The notes: generated by a model not told the origin, from the letters alone. A stretch of 35,480 nucleotides of DNA from Bacillus sp. ISL-34 (GCF_018613325.1 NZ_JAGGQJ010000037.1:1-35480); one strand, 5' to 3'; counted from the first letter of the stretch, positions 22,339 through 31,737 are shown. Numbers and translations are program-made.

Positions 22339-23205
22339 TTACCCGAAGAAATGGTCTTGAACGACCCTTGAAAATTCCTTGGCTGCTGGTGAAAGGTGTT
22401 TAGACGACTTCATGACCAATCCAATCTCCCGGGAAAGTTCCGGATTCAAGGGCAGGCTTGTTATCCGTTCCGGTTTTTCCGGTATAGCCAGGTCGGGCAT
22501 TATCGTGATGCCTAATTTTCCTGCTACCATTGATAGCACCGTTTGATTGTCTTTAATGTCGTATGAAATATTTGGTTTTAGCTTGGCTTCAAGGAATCTA
22601 TCTTCTATGAGTGTTTCACAGCCGGATCGCAGCATGATGAATGGTTCATCAACGAAGTCCTCAAGGTTAATTGCGGTTCTCCCTGAAAGGGGATGACTTT
22701 CGTATACGACAGCTGATAAAGGATCAGTTAGCAGATGGATGAATTCCGCGTTCTTAACTGGCTTGGCCGCAAAGCCGATGTCCACTGTTCCTTCTTCTAT
22801 CCACTTTAAGATTTCATCATATCCTCCTTCATGAATCAGCAATTCGATATTAGGATATTTTTCTTTAAAGGCAGAGAATAGCTGCGGTATGAATCTGGCA
22901 GTGAAGCTTGGAAAACTGCCGATCGTTATTTTCCCGATTTCCATTCCATTTACAGCAGCAATCTTTTGTTCGATATGTGCAACGTTGGCAGCGATGGCCC
23001 GCATATGTGGAATTACCTGATCTCCCGCAGTCGTGAGTGTTATACCTTTTCGATCACGCTTTAATAAAGTCACACCAAGCTCCGTTTCAAGCGCTGTAAT
23101 GTTATGGCTCACCCCTGATTGAGTCAGTCCGATCCGGTCTCCCGCTTTCGTAAAACTTCCATGTTCAACAACATGTAAAAAGACTTCCAGCTGAAAAAAA
23201 TTCAA
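22339..23205 (-). CDS. LysR-family transcriptional regulator
   Basis: 288 aa from TTG 23205 (MNFFQLEVFLHVVEHGSFTK); this start has AAAGGTG 7 bp upstream, whereas GTG 23214 adds MGH and lies on the ribosome binding site. N-terminal winged HTH with SFTKAGDRIGLTQSGVSHNI and LLKRDRKGITLT, then the effector-binding domain (about 88-288). Diverges from the Old Yellow Enzyme gene with a 136 bp gap, the classic layout for a LysR protein controlling its neighbour. It therefore probably regulates the OYE-EamA operon; effector unknown. Confidence 0.9.
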   Translation of the reverse strand: MNFFQLEVFLHVVEHGSFTKAGDRIGLTQSGVSHNITALETELGVTLLKRDRKGITLTTAGDQVIPHMRAIAANVAHIEQKIAAVNGMEIGKITIGSFPSFTARFIPQLFSAFKEKYPNIELLIHEGGYDEILKWIEEGTVDIGFAAKPVKNAEFIHLLTDPLSAVVYESHPLSGRTAINLEDFVDEPFIMLRSGCETLIEDRFLEAKLKPNISYDIKDNQTVLSMVAGKLGITIMPDLAIPEKPERITSLPLNPELSREIGLVMKSSKHLSPAAKEFSRVVQDHFFG

Positions 23206-23341
23206 ATGCCCCACACCTTTCTTCTGATTGATTATACATGAGAAACTCTAATCTAAGTAATGAAAAACATTCATTTTACTTATGGTATGGTCGAGAATAC
23301 AATAAAATTATATAAATAAAATACGAATGGGTGATGGAAAA

Positions 23342-24475
23342 ATGATGAAACGGAAATACGAGCAAATTTTTTCACCGTACACGCTTTCGAATGGAACGGT
23401 TCTTAAAAACAGGATTGTAGTTGCGCCCATGACCACTTATTCCGGTCAAGAGGATGGCTTGGTTTCTGACGAGGAATTAGCTTACTATAAAAGAAGAGCA
23501 GATGGACCTGCCATGTTCATTACTGCTGCTGCAGCCATTTCCCCTGTAGCGACAAGCTTTCCCCGGCAAATGAAAGTATATGATGAACAAAGCATCGTTG
23601 GACTCACACAGCTTTCAAAAACAATCAAATCAAAAGGCGCAAAAGTCATTCTCCAGCTTCATCATGGCGGAAGCGAGAGCCTTCCAAGCTATACAGGCGG
23701 AGAAAAAATGGTTAGTCCGAGTGGCATCATTGCAAGCGTTTATAAAGAAATGGGCGGGGAATACATTCCAAGGACAATGAGCCACAGTGAGATTCTATCC
23801 ACTATTCAAGACTTTGGAAGAGCCACCCGCCATGCCATTCGTTCAGGATTCGACGGTGTGGAAATCCATGGTGCGAATGGATATCTCCTTCAGCAGTTTT
23901 TCTCACCCCACTCTAACAGACGGAGAGATCATTGGGGAGGGAGTTTGGACAATAGAATGCATTTTCCACTTGCCGTCATCGCGGAGGTGAAGCGAATCCG
24001 TGATCTATACGCAGACAAGGAATTCATTATTGGGTATCGCTTCTCCCCCGAAGAACCGGAAGAAGGCGGATTGAAAATGGATGACACAGCTGCATTGGTG
24101 GATAAATTGGCAAGTCAAGAGCTTTCCTATTTACATCTTTCTGTTAAAAATGTCTGGTCCATTCCTAGAAGCGGATTGAAAAGGGGAATATCAAGGACCG
24201 AAATCATCCGCGATATCATTGCAGGCAGGACCAGTTTCATATCACTTGGATCGATTCATACTCCAGAGGAAGCAAATGCTGTGCTTGAGAAAAATATACC
24301 GCTTTTCGCATTAGGAAGAGAATTACTGATGGAACCGGACTGGGCCACGAAAATAAAGGAAGGCAGGGAAGACGAGATCATGACGGCCTTGCAGCGCGAT
24401 AGTAAGTGTACATTAATGATTCCAGATCAAATGTGGGAGAATATCATCACTCGTGACGGCATGCCTGAGAAATGA
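23342..24475 (+). CDS. NADH-dependent flavin oxidoreductase (Old Yellow Enzyme family)
   Basis: 377 aa from ATG 23342 (GGGTGATGG upstream). FMN-dependent TIM barrel: [13 protein letters not shown] at the N-terminus, [29 protein letters not shown] with [26 protein letters not shown], and the phosphate-binding [11 protein letters not shown] and [13 protein letters not shown]. Should reduce electrophilic alkenes or related substrates with NADH. The thiol residue of YqjM-type enzymes is replaced by Thr/Ser in PMTTYS. Forms an operon with the following exporter (41 bp gap) and is divergent from lysR. Confidence 0.9.
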   Translation: MMKRKYEQIFSPYTLSNGTVLKNRIVVAPMTTYSGQEDGLVSDEELAYYKRRADGPAMFITAAAAISPVATSFPRQMKVYDEQSIVGLTQLSKTIKSKGAKVILQLHHGGSESLPSYTGGEKMVSPSGIIASVYKEMGGEYIPRTMSHSEILSTIQDFGRATRHAIRSGFDGVEIHGANGYLLQQFFSPHSNRRRDHWGGSLDNRMHFPLAVIAEVKRIRDLYADKEFIIGYRFSPEEPEEGGLKMDDTAALVDKLASQELSYLHLSVKNVWSIPRSGLKRGISRTEIIRDIIAGRTSFISLGSIHTPEEANAVLEKNIPLFALGRELLMEPDWATKIKEGREDEIMTALQRDSKCTLMIPDQMWENIITRDGMPEK

Positions 24476-24516
24476 TAACATAATGTAAAAAATGGGAATT
24501 ATATGAGGGGAATTAA

Positions 24517-25413
24517 ATGAATAAAATAGCACTTCTTCAACTGTCTCTAGCTATGACAATCTTTGGTTCTGTCGGTTTCTTTTCAGAGCTATCAGGACTT
24601 CCTGCATTGGAACTGGTTTTTGTTCGCTGCATTTGTGCTGCCGTATTCTTATGTGCAGCATGGATGATTACAGGACATTTCAAGAACGAAATATGGAATT
24701 CAAGAGAGGTAATGCTCATCATTTTCTGCGCAGTGGCCAACTTGTTAAACTGGATATTCCTCTTTAAATCTTTCGAACTGATATCCGTGACAATTGCCAT
24801 TTCGCTCTATCATTTAGCTCCGATCATTGTACTCATCATAGGGAGCTTCATCTTTAGGGAGAAAATGAATTTATTCTCCATCCTGGCCATTTCACTTTGC
24901 TTCATTGGCACATTATTCATTATGGGAACTGATGGATTTCGATCATCAACTCCTGAATGGGAAGGGATCATTTATGGGATAATTGCTGCATTTTTCTATG
25001 CGGCAACCATGCTTTTAGGAAAGAGCATTACAAAGACCAGTGTATACGCGACCACTTTTCTGCAAATGTTCATTGGATTTCTATTACTGATTCCATTTGT
25101 CGATTTTTCAGTATACACAACGCTAAAATCTTCCGAATGGTTTTATACGGTACTTACTGGCATCATCCATACAGGCGTCGTGTATCTTCTATTTTTTAAT
25201 AGTATTCGCCATCTGCCTACAAATGTAGTATCTTTCATGATTTTTGTAGATCCGGCAGTTGCCATCCTTTTGGATATTCTGCTTTCAGGCTTTCAACCGG
25301 ACAGGATTCAAATCTTGGGCATTACATTGATATTTATTGGGGTGCTCTATTCACTTAAGACGACAAGACCGACTGAAAATGATGTCATGCAAAAAAGGCC
25401 GCACACAATGTGA
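24517..25413 (+). CDS. EamA family transporter
   Basis: 298 aa, ten hydrophobic segments in two EamA repeats (about 1-135 and 147-285), beginning LLQLSLAMTIFGSVGFFSEL. ATG with GAGGGGA upstream. Located 41 bp after the OYE gene and thus probably exports a compound related to that enzyme's substrate; the link is inference. The stop codon lies within a terminator hairpin. Confidence 0.88.
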   Translation: MNKIALLQLSLAMTIFGSVGFFSELSGLPALELVFVRCICAAVFLCAAWMITGHFKNEIWNSREVMLIIFCAVANLLNWIFLFKSFELISVTIAISLYHLAPIIVLIIGSFIFREKMNLFSILAISLCFIGTLFIMGTDGFRSSTPEWEGIIYGIIAAFFYAATMLLGKSITKTSVYATTFLQMFIGFLLLIPFVDFSVYTTLKSSEWFYTVLTGIIHTGVVYLLFFNSIRHLPTNVVSFMIFVDPAVAILLDILLSGFQPDRIQILGITLIFIGVLYSLKTTRPTENDVMQKRPHTM

Positions 25414-25424
25414 GGCCTTTTTCC
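25392..25424. terminator. bidirectional terminator overlapping the EamA stop
   Basis: AAAAAGGCC ... GGCCTTTTT with inner CACA/TGTG, including the stop codon of the EamA gene; can also end the convergent GH18 gene. Confidence 0.85.
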
Positions 25425-25444
25425 TTTATGGTTTTTCTATTTAC

Positions 25445-26962
25445 CTATTGATTAAAATGATATACATCCCAAATGTCAGGGGTTTCTGATCCAATGTACC
25501 AAGCAGATACACCGCCTAGATGATTTTGTTTTACCAGGTCAATTCGGAGCTTCATCGATTTTTTATCTTCTACCCATATTTGATGCTTTTCCCCTTTGGA
25601 AGTATACTCCACGTAATTTTGTTGAGTCTTTTTATCCCATACCTTTTTAAGTTTATGAGATGAAATGATTTTGTTGACCTCAGCCATGGTACGGTCGTGG
25701 CTTTTCACTTTTTTGGTCGATAAATCGGTTACCCATTCTCTCGTATAAAATGGAACAGCCAAAATGATCTTATGGGCAGGTACTTCTTTCATTAAAAGCT
25801 TAGTTCCTTCTTTGATCCAAGGCAACGAGGAAACGGACCCGGCTACTGGGCTTCCTCCCCAATGCTCGTCATAACCCATTATGATTATATAGTCTGCTAT
25901 TTTGCCAAGAGCTTTCCTATCCAGGCTTTTTGACCAAAAAGGGTCCTCATTTTCCCGGGTGACATCCACGGATACTTTAATTCCATGCGGTTTTAGTGCT
26001 TTTTTAAGTTCGCCTATGAAAAGTACAAAGTCCTTCTTGTTTTTTGGATCGATGTTTTCAAAATCCACATTTATTCCATCACTTTTAGTTTTAACAAGTG
26101 AATCACGTAAAGCTGAAACTAATTTCTGGCGTTTTTTTGTACTGCCTAATATTGAACCAGTTAAAACAGGGTCAAATTGATTACCGATAAGCTGCCAAAC
26201 TTGTTTTCCTTGTTTATGGGCGTTTTGGACGAATTTTGCATCCGCAGAAATGGAAACGAAATTACCGGTATCCTTCAGCGTATAGGAACGGGGAGATACT
26301 ACATTTAAATTAGGTTGTTTAATTTGTTGGGTGTAGTTTTCTTTCGATCCATTATGCGTCCAGCCCATGACGATAGGTTTTTGCGCCTTTTTTTGAAGCT
26401 GGGATATCTTTATCCATCCCTTTTTACCACCAAGCGATTGAACCTGGTAGTAATACTCCGGAATCTTCAATTTTTGGCCAACTTTAAGGGTAACCGTATG
26501 TAAGTTATTTAATTTCGTCAAATCACTGGCGGTTACCTTATATTTAGAAGAAATCTTCCATAATGTATCTCCTGATACAACCTTATAGATCTTATATTTC
26601 TGGGGAATCTTCAGGTTCTGGCCAACGATAATTTCGGAAGAAGTTAATTTATTTTCTTTTTGTAGCTCACTTACTGAAACACCATATTGATTTGCCACTT
26701 TCCATAATGTGTTTCCAGTCTTTACTTTATGAATGATAGGGCCCGCGGAATCCCCAACGGAAGAAGAAATGATGGGAAACTCCTCGCCCTTCTTTAAGGT
26801 CTTTAATAGAGTGGAACCTAATTTAGGAGAACTGAAAACTTTTGTATTGTCCGCTTTAACAGAACCTATGTATTGGGTTTTACCTGATGATTCACCACTG
26901 GTTGGAAAGAGACATATACAAAGAAGGCACAACATAATAAAACATCCAATGATTTTTTTCAC
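25445..26962 (-). CDS. LysM/GH18 spore-type peptidoglycan hydrolase
   Basis: 505 aa from GTG 26962 (VKKIIGCFIMLCLLCICLFP, signal peptide); a GGGG site lies about 12 bp upstream. Domains: SH3-like segment (about 30-65), LysM 1 (HKVKTGNTLWKVANQYGVSV, about 77-121), LysM 2 (YKVVSGDTLWKISSKYKVTA, about 123-168), then a GH18 barrel (about 195-505). The catalytic motif is DGINVDFEN, with Glu as acid. This architecture is that of YaaH/SleL/YdhD-type N-acetylglucosaminidases acting on spore cortex or cell wall. The GH18 active site is intact. Monocistronic. Confidence 0.88.
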   Translation of the reverse strand: MKKIIGCFIMLCLLCICLFPTSGESSGKTQYIGSVKADNTKVFSSPKLGSTLLKTLKKGEEFPIISSSVGDSAGPIIHKVKTGNTLWKVANQYGVSVSELQKENKLTSSEIIVGQNLKIPQKYKIYKVVSGDTLWKISSKYKVTASDLTKLNNLHTVTLKVGQKLKIPEYYYQVQSLGGKKGWIKISQLQKKAQKPIVMGWTHNGSKENYTQQIKQPNLNVVSPRSYTLKDTGNFVSISADAKFVQNAHKQGKQVWQLIGNQFDPVLTGSILGSTKKRQKLVSALRDSLVKTKSDGINVDFENIDPKNKKDFVLFIGELKKALKPHGIKVSVDVTRENEDPFWSKSLDRKALGKIADYIIIMGYDEHWGGSPVAGSVSSLPWIKEGTKLLMKEVPAHKIILAVPFYTREWVTDLSTKKVKSHDRTMAEVNKIISSHKLKKVWDKKTQQNYVEYTSKGEKHQIWVEDKKSMKLRIDLVKQNHLGGVSAWYIGSETPDIWDVYHFNQ

Positions 26963-27059
26963 AATTATTTTATTCCCCTTTGTAAAATTTAACTTTACTA
27001 GTTTACTATGGAGAATCGCTATAAAATAGAGGTACATTGTGGAAAGGCCCGATATAGAA

Positions 27060-27243
27060 GAAATTAGGGATATTACGATTAGGGCGAATAGTATCGTTTG
27101 TAGGTCGGATTAATCCGTGCGTGGGCCGAATCATTTCGTTGTAGGTCGAATTAATCCGTGCGTAGGTCGAATTAATTCGTGTGAATGAATTATTTCGCTG
27201 AAGGACGGTATATTCCAAATGAAGGACAATTAATTCGTTAATC
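27060..27243. repeat. second 21 bp tandem repeat array (about 8 units)
   Basis: Units of the form GTAGGTCGAATTAATCCGTGC at 27100, 27121, 27141, 27162 and degenerate ones at about 27079, 27183, 27200 and 27221. Period 20-21 bp, unrelated in sequence to the array at 11.7 kb but of the same period and length. It fills the gap between the divergent GH18 and DinB genes and so overlaps their promoter regions. Confidence 0.85.
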
Positions 27244-27274
27244 TAGTCCATATAAGAAAAAGGGGAGATTTTAT

Positions 27275-27784
27275 ATGTCACATTTTGCATTACAGTTTTA
27301 TGATTTTAACGTATGGGCAAATAAACAGATTTTCAACCGCTTAAAAGAGCTTCCAAAGGATGTTTACCATCAAGAAGTTCAAAGTGTGTTTTCATCGGTA
27401 TCGAGTGTAATGGCCCATGTGTATCTTTCCGATCTGGGGTGGGTGGAGGTTTTTTCCGGTAAAAGCATGAACCATGCATTGGAGCTGGCTGAACAACTAA
27501 AAGCACAAACAGAGTCAAAGGAATTAGAGGAAATGGAGGCAATGTTTTTTGAGTTGTCCGGTCGGTACAAATCGCTGCTTAGCCAAAAAGAAAATTTAGA
27601 TAAGCCTCTTATAATTGAGAATCCAACTGGCGGCCAAATGAAAACAAGTTTAGCCGAATTGGTACCGCATGTCGTGAATCATGGAACATATCACCGTGGC
27701 AATATCACAGCCATGTTGCGCCAAATGGGTTATGCCTCTACTTCGACGGATTACGGTCTTTATTTATTTTTAAAAGGAGAGTAA
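27275..27784 (+). CDS. DinB family protein
   Basis: 169 aa four-helix bundle. Metal ligands: His in VMAHVYLSDLGW (about residue 47) and the HxxxH pair in VNHGTYHRGNI (about 136-140). Length and motifs are those of DinB/YfiT-like metalloenzymes, some of which are thiol transferases (BSH-linked). ATG with AAAGGGGAG upstream. The activity of this member is unknown. Confidence 0.87.
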   Translation: MSHFALQFYDFNVWANKQIFNRLKELPKDVYHQEVQSVFSSVSSVMAHVYLSDLGWVEVFSGKSMNHALELAEQLKAQTESKELEEMEAMFFELSGRYKSLLSQKENLDKPLIIENPTGGQMKTSLAELVPHVVNHGTYHRGNITAMLRQMGYASTSTDYGLYLFLKGE

Positions 27785-27897
27785 CTGGATTTCATTTGCT
27801 TGCTGCTGGGACTGTACGCCTGACATTGAAAAATTGACAGTCCTGTTCTTAAAGTACCTGTCATTTTGAAGATAATGAAATCCTATACATGTGAATA

Positions 27898-27929
27898 GGT
27901 CAACCGGTTTTTACTGGTTGGCCTTTTTT
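27898..27929 (+). terminator. rho-independent terminator
   Basis: GGTCAACC ... GGTTGGCC with TTTTTT, 114 bp after the DinB stop. The region before it (27785-27897) has no gene. Confidence 0.85.
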
Positions 27930-27956
27930 ACGTTTGCAGCTGGAAATGTCTTGTAC

Positions 27957-27985
27957 ATGACATTTGTCATCTTCTAGTCATGACA
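27957..27985 (+). promoter_or_regulatory. DesR-like operator upstream of des
   Basis: ATGACATTTGTCAT (27957-27970) is an inverted pair and TCATGACA (27978-27985) adds another, giving several GTCAT/ATGAC half-sites. A -10-like TATACT lies at 28017-28022 with no good -35, as expected for an activator-dependent promoter. In B. subtilis DesR binds related palindromic sites upstream of des after cold shock; correspondence here is inference. Confidence 0.55.
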
Positions 27986-28060
27986 CCTGGTACTAATAAT
28001 TTCAGGTTGATTTCTTTATACTAAGAAATAACGACAAATAAAAGGAAGTGCATTTGATTA

Positions 28061-29092
28061 ATGAGCTTGCAAAATACGAAAAACTTGAGAAAACAAATTG
28101 CTCCTTTTGAACAATCCACGACAAAGCAAAGTATATGGCAGATCATCAATACCTTGGGGCCGTTCATTATTTTATGGTACCTAGCATATATAAGTCTTTC
28201 CGTTTCTTATTGGTTAGCTTTAATTCCAGCTGTAATTGCTGCTGGCTTCTTGACAAGAATATTCATTATTTTCCATGATTGTACGCATCATTCATTTTTC
28301 AAAAACCGCCGTGCGAATAGAATAGTCGGTACGATCATGGGTGTTTTGACTTTATTCCCGTATGATCAGTGGGGGCATGAGCATTCTGTGCATCACGCGA
28401 CAAGCGGTAATTTGGATAAGCGGGGTACAGGGGATATTTGGACCCTTACTGTCGATGAGTATTTGGCTGCACCGCTTAAACTTCGTTTTGCCTATCGTTT
28501 TTATCGCAATCCATTGGTTATGTTTGGTTTGGGACCAATTTATGTTTTCCTTCTTAAAAACAGATTTAACCGTAAAGGTGCTAGAAAGAAGGAAAAAATG
28601 AATACGTATTTGACGAATGTAATAATCGTCGCTTTAGCGGCATTGCTTTGCCTGGCAGTAGGCTGGCAGTCGTTCCTTCTGGTACAAGGTTCCATCTTCA
28701 TGATTTCTGGTTCAGTCGGCATTTGGCTGTTTTACGTCCAGCATACCTTTGAGGACTCTTATTTTGAAGAAAATGAAGAGTGGGAATATGTTTTGGCGGC
28801 AGTGGAAGGAAGTTCTTTTTATAAGCTTCCAAAACTGATGCAGTTCCTTACTGGTAATATCGGTTACCATCATGTTCACCATTTAAGTCCAAGGGTACCT
28901 AACTATAAATTGGAAATGGCGCACAATAATACGCAGCCTTTAGAGAACGTTCCAACGATTACTCTTGCGACAAGCTTGCGTTCACTCCGTTTCCGTTTAT
29001 GGGATGAGGAATCCAAGAATTTTATTAGCTTCAAAGACATTAAATATTTAACGAAAAAAAGTGTTCCCGTTCAAGTGAAATCTGAACTGTAA
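28061..29092 (+). CDS. des: membrane fatty acid desaturase
   Basis: 343 aa acyl-lipid desaturase. Three histidine boxes hold the di-iron centre: HDCTHHS (about 72-78), HSVHHATSGN (about 108-117) and HHVHH (about 273-277). Hydrophobic helices at about 32-65, 150-165 and 185-225 anchor it in the membrane. Matches B. subtilis Des (delta-5 desaturase), which introduces double bonds in phospholipid acyl chains during cold adaptation. ATG 28061 with AGGAAGTG about 11 bp upstream. Followed by a terminator and a DesR-like gene; no DesK sensor kinase is present. Confidence 0.92.
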   Translation: MSLQNTKNLRKQIAPFEQSTTKQSIWQIINTLGPFIILWYLAYISLSVSYWLALIPAVIAAGFLTRIFIIFHDCTHHSFFKNRRANRIVGTIMGVLTLFPYDQWGHEHSVHHATSGNLDKRGTGDIWTLTVDEYLAAPLKLRFAYRFYRNPLVMFGLGPIYVFLLKNRFNRKGARKKEKMNTYLTNVIIVALAALLCLAVGWQSFLLVQGSIFMISGSVGIWLFYVQHTFEDSYFEENEEWEYVLAAVEGSSFYKLPKLMQFLTGNIGYHHVHHLSPRVPNYKLEMAHNNTQPLENVPTITLATSLRSLRFRLWDEESKNFISFKDIKYLTKKSVPVQVKSEL

Positions 29093-29108
29093 CGTTCATG
29101 TATCATTC

Positions 29109-29146
29109 AAGACTCCCTTAATAATCCTTGGATTTGGGGGAGTCTT
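29109..29146 (+). terminator. rho-independent terminator after des
   Basis: AAGACTCCC ... GGGAGTCTT with a T-rich tail, separating des from the regulator gene. Confidence 0.85.
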
Positions 29147-29185
29147 TGCTTTATATAACGAACTCGATAAAGGGGAGAACTTAAA

Positions 29186-29731
29186 ATGATTCGAATTGTC
29201 ATTGCAGAGAATCAGCAAATGCTGTTAGAGGCAATAAGTTCTCTACTCAATTTTGAAGAAGATATAGAAATTGTCGGGCAAGCCGGTAATGGAGAAGAAG
29301 CGATGGCCCTAGTACACCAATTACAGCCTGATGTGTGTATCATGGATATGGAGATGCCTGTAATGAGCGGACTTGAGGCAGCGGAAGCATTAAAGTCATT
29401 TGAATGCAAAGTGGTCATACTAACGACATTTCGAAGGACTGGTCATTTTCAACTCGCATTAAAAGCAAATGTATGTGGTTATTTATTGAAGGATAGCCCT
29501 GGTGAAGAGTTAGCCTGCTCGATTCGCAGCATAATGGAGGGCAAGCGAATATACTCGCCCGAACTGATTGATGAGTCTTCCAGCAATAATGTCCGCGAAA
29601 TGGGAGTGTTAGGGCTGTTAGCCGATGGTCAATCCGCAATTGAGCCGTCTAATCAGCAAAGCGGCACAATTGGGACAGTAAGGAAATATTTTTCCACCAT
29701 CAAGGATAAAATGAAGTTACCGGCTGGTTAG
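29186..29731 (+). CDS. DesR-like response regulator with eroded HTH domain
   Basis: 181 aa. Receiver domain (1-120) intact: acidic residues in IVIAENQQML, phosphoacceptor Asp in VCIMDMEMP, Thr in VVILTTF and Lys in YLLKDSPGEEL. The wording (QPDVCIMD.EMP...SGLEAAEALK, GYLLKDSP) closely follows B. subtilis DesR. After residue 135 a LuxR/NarL-type HTH is expected, but only NNVREMGVLGLLADGQS and GTVRKYFSTIKDKM resemble it; the segment between reads IEPSNQQSGTI instead of the usual helix, and the protein stops about 20 residues early. DNA binding is doubtful. ATG with AAGGGGAG upstream. A short hairpin (GGATTT...AAATCC) follows. Confidence 0.8.
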   Translation: MIRIVIAENQQMLLEAISSLLNFEEDIEIVGQAGNGEEAMALVHQLQPDVCIMDMEMPVMSGLEAAEALKSFECKVVILTTFRRTGHFQLALKANVCGYLLKDSPGEELACSIRSIMEGKRIYSPELIDESSSNNVREMGVLGLLADGQSAIEPSNQQSGTIGTVRKYFSTIKDKMKLPAG

Positions 29732-29750
29732 GATTTGTTTCTAAATCCTG

Positions 29751-29779
29751 TTGACACGGTTTTTTAAATTGTGTACGAT
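29751..29779 (+). promoter_or_regulatory. sigma-A promoter of the T-box leader
   Basis: TTGACA (29751-29756), 17 bp spacer, TACGAT (29774-29779). Directly upstream of the T-box leader of argS. Confidence 0.75.
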
Positions 29780-29799
29780 GGATTAAATTATAATATTGA

Positions 29800-30034
29800 A
29801 AATTCTGTGATGAAGAGAGTAGTTCATTTGAAATGGCAAGCGAGTTAGGGATGGTGGGAGCCTAATGCAGGACGGATGAATGAAGCGCACTTTGGAGAAA
29901 TTTCTTGAACGTTTAGTAGGGAACATCGGGGAGTCACCTCGTTAACAATGGAAAGTGGTCACAATTTGTGGCAACTAGAGTGGTACCACGGGAATTCATG
30001 CTCTCGTCTCTTATTTAGAGGCGGGGGCTTTTTT
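29800..30034 (+). promoter_or_regulatory. T-box riboswitch upstream of argS
   Basis: tRNA-sensing leader. The T-box sequence AGAGTGGTACCACGGG is at 29977-29992; the terminator GCTCTCGTCTC-TTATTTA-GAGGCGGGGGC (30000-30028) is followed by TTTTTT. Upstream are the stem I features: a GAGAGTAG motif, helix TTCATT/AATGAA, and a loop with CGC followed by A, which would be an Arg specifier codon. Uncharged tRNA-Arg would pair with the T-box and stop termination. The specifier assignment is inference; the T-box and terminator are clear. Confidence 0.9.
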
Positions 30035-30054
30035 GTTTAGGAGGGAAAATGACG

Positions 30055-31728
30055 ATGAATAAACCAATTGCAGAATTGATTTCAACTGCTTTGAACAATG
30101 AAATGCAAGCAAGTGAAATAGAAAAATTAATGGAAAAGCCAAAATTGATGGAGTTAGGTGATATTGCCTTTCCATGCTTTACGCTAGCAAAAAAATTCAA
30201 AAAATCGCCTCAGGTGATTGCGTCTGGAATAGCCGAACAATTAAACAGTAACTTGATTCATGAAGTGAACGTAGTGGGTGGTTATCTGAATATCTTCGTC
30301 AATCAACAGATGGTGACGGAAAACGTGCTGCAAACAATATTAAGGGAAAAGGATCATTATGGTTCGATGCAGCCTGTACAGGAAAATGTCGTGATTGATT
30401 ATTCCTCACCGAATATTGCCAAGCCTTTTTCGATGGGGCACTTACGCTCAACGGTCATAGGGAATGCACTGGCTAACATCGCCGAAAAAAATGGCTACAA
30501 TTCCGTACGCATTAATCATTTAGGAGATTGGGGCACTCAATTCGGCAAGTTGATTGTCGCGTATAAGCTGTGGGGCGAAAAAGAGGCAATCGAAGCTTCG
30601 CCGATTCAGGAATTATTGAAAATCTATGTGAAGTTCCATGAAAAAGCGGAAAGTGATGAATCGTTGAATGAGCAAGCACGCGCAAGCTTCAAGTCGCTTG
30701 AAGATGGGGACGAGGAAGCACTGGCACTGTGGAAATGGTTCAGGGATGCGTCTCTAAAAGAATTTGAGACGATTTATGATTTATTGGGCATCCGTTTTGA
30801 TTCCTATGCAGGCGAAGCGTTTTACAATGACAAAATGGATGCGGTTGTCGGGGAACTTAAAGAAAAAGGCTTACTTACCCTATCCGAAGGTGCCTATGTC
30901 GTGCAATTGGAAGATATGCCGCCTTGTTTGATTACGAAAACGGATGGTGCAACACTTTATGCTACGCGTGATTTAGCTGCCGCCATGTATCGTAAAAAAC
31001 AGTATGAGGCGAAGAAAACATTTTATGTTGTCGGAAACGAACAATCCCTGCACTTTAAACAACTCTTTAACGTCATTGGAAAAATGGGCTATGATTGGTC
31101 AAAAGACTTACAGCACGTAGCATTTGGCATGATGTTAAAAGACGGTAAGAAAATGTCGACACGTAAAGGGAAAGTCGTGCTGCTTGCGGATGTATTGGCA
31201 GAGGCGATCGAAACTGCGAAGCGCAATATTGAAGAAAAAAATCAAGCGCTTGAACAGAAAGAACTGGTTGCAAGACAGGTCGGTGTCGGAGCGGTAATCT
31301 TTAATGATCTAAAAAATAACCGCATGAATGATATTGATTTTTCATTAGAGCAAATGATGAATTTTGAGGGAGAAACGGGACCATATGTACAGTACACATT
31401 TGCGCGAATTTCCTCATTGCTTGAAAAAGGTGAATTTAAAGAGCAGGCCATCACTTTTGACGCATTAGGAGAATATGCGTGGCCAGTCATCCAGCTGCTG
31501 GAGCAATACCCGAGCATTGTCCAAAAATCATTTGAACAAGCCGACCCATCACAAATCGCGAAATTCAGCTTGCATTTATCGCGTGCATTCAATAAGTATT
31601 ATGCACATACGAAAATCCTAGTTGAAGATGAATGGAAACAAATGAAGCTTTCATTCGCTTTTTCCGTAGCGATTGTATTAAAGGATGCGCTAAGTCTATT
31701 GGGAATTTCAGCGCCTAATAAAATGTAA
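30055..31728 (+). CDS. argS: arginyl-tRNA synthetase
   Basis: 557 aa class I synthetase. N-terminal additional domain (MNKPIAELISTALNNEMQAS), signature DYSSPNIAKPFSMGHLRSTV with GHLRS as the HIGH equivalent, ATRDLAAAMYRKK, FGMMLKDGKKMSTRKG with MSTRKG as the KMSKS equivalent, and an anticodon-binding DALR domain (about 440-557) with FNKYYAHTKIL. ATG 30055 fits AGGAGGG at 9 bp better than ATG 30049. It is T-box controlled, unlike the housekeeping B. subtilis argS, so it may be a second, stress-induced copy; whether another argS exists lies outside the window. Confidence 0.93.
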   Translation: MNKPIAELISTALNNEMQASEIEKLMEKPKLMELGDIAFPCFTLAKKFKKSPQVIASGIAEQLNSNLIHEVNVVGGYLNIFVNQQMVTENVLQTILREKDHYGSMQPVQENVVIDYSSPNIAKPFSMGHLRSTVIGNALANIAEKNGYNSVRINHLGDWGTQFGKLIVAYKLWGEKEAIEASPIQELLKIYVKFHEKAESDESLNEQARASFKSLEDGDEEALALWKWFRDASLKEFETIYDLLGIRFDSYAGEAFYNDKMDAVVGELKEKGLLTLSEGAYVVQLEDMPPCLITKTDGATLYATRDLAAAMYRKKQYEAKKTFYVVGNEQSLHFKQLFNVIGKMGYDWSKDLQHVAFGMMLKDGKKMSTRKGKVVLLADVLAEAIETAKRNIEEKNQALEQKELVARQVGVGAVIFNDLKNNRMNDIDFSLEQMMNFEGETGPYVQYTFARISSLLEKGEFKEQAITFDALGEYAWPVIQLLEQYPSIVQKSFEQADPSQIAKFSLHLSRAFNKYYAHTKILVEDEWKQMKLSFAFSVAIVLKDALSLLGISAPNKM

Positions 31729-31737
31729 AGTTAAAAT

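Noticed and set aside
29860..29920. Possible separate small RNA upstream of argS
   Set aside because: The whole structured stretch is accounted for by stem I and following helices of the T-box leader.
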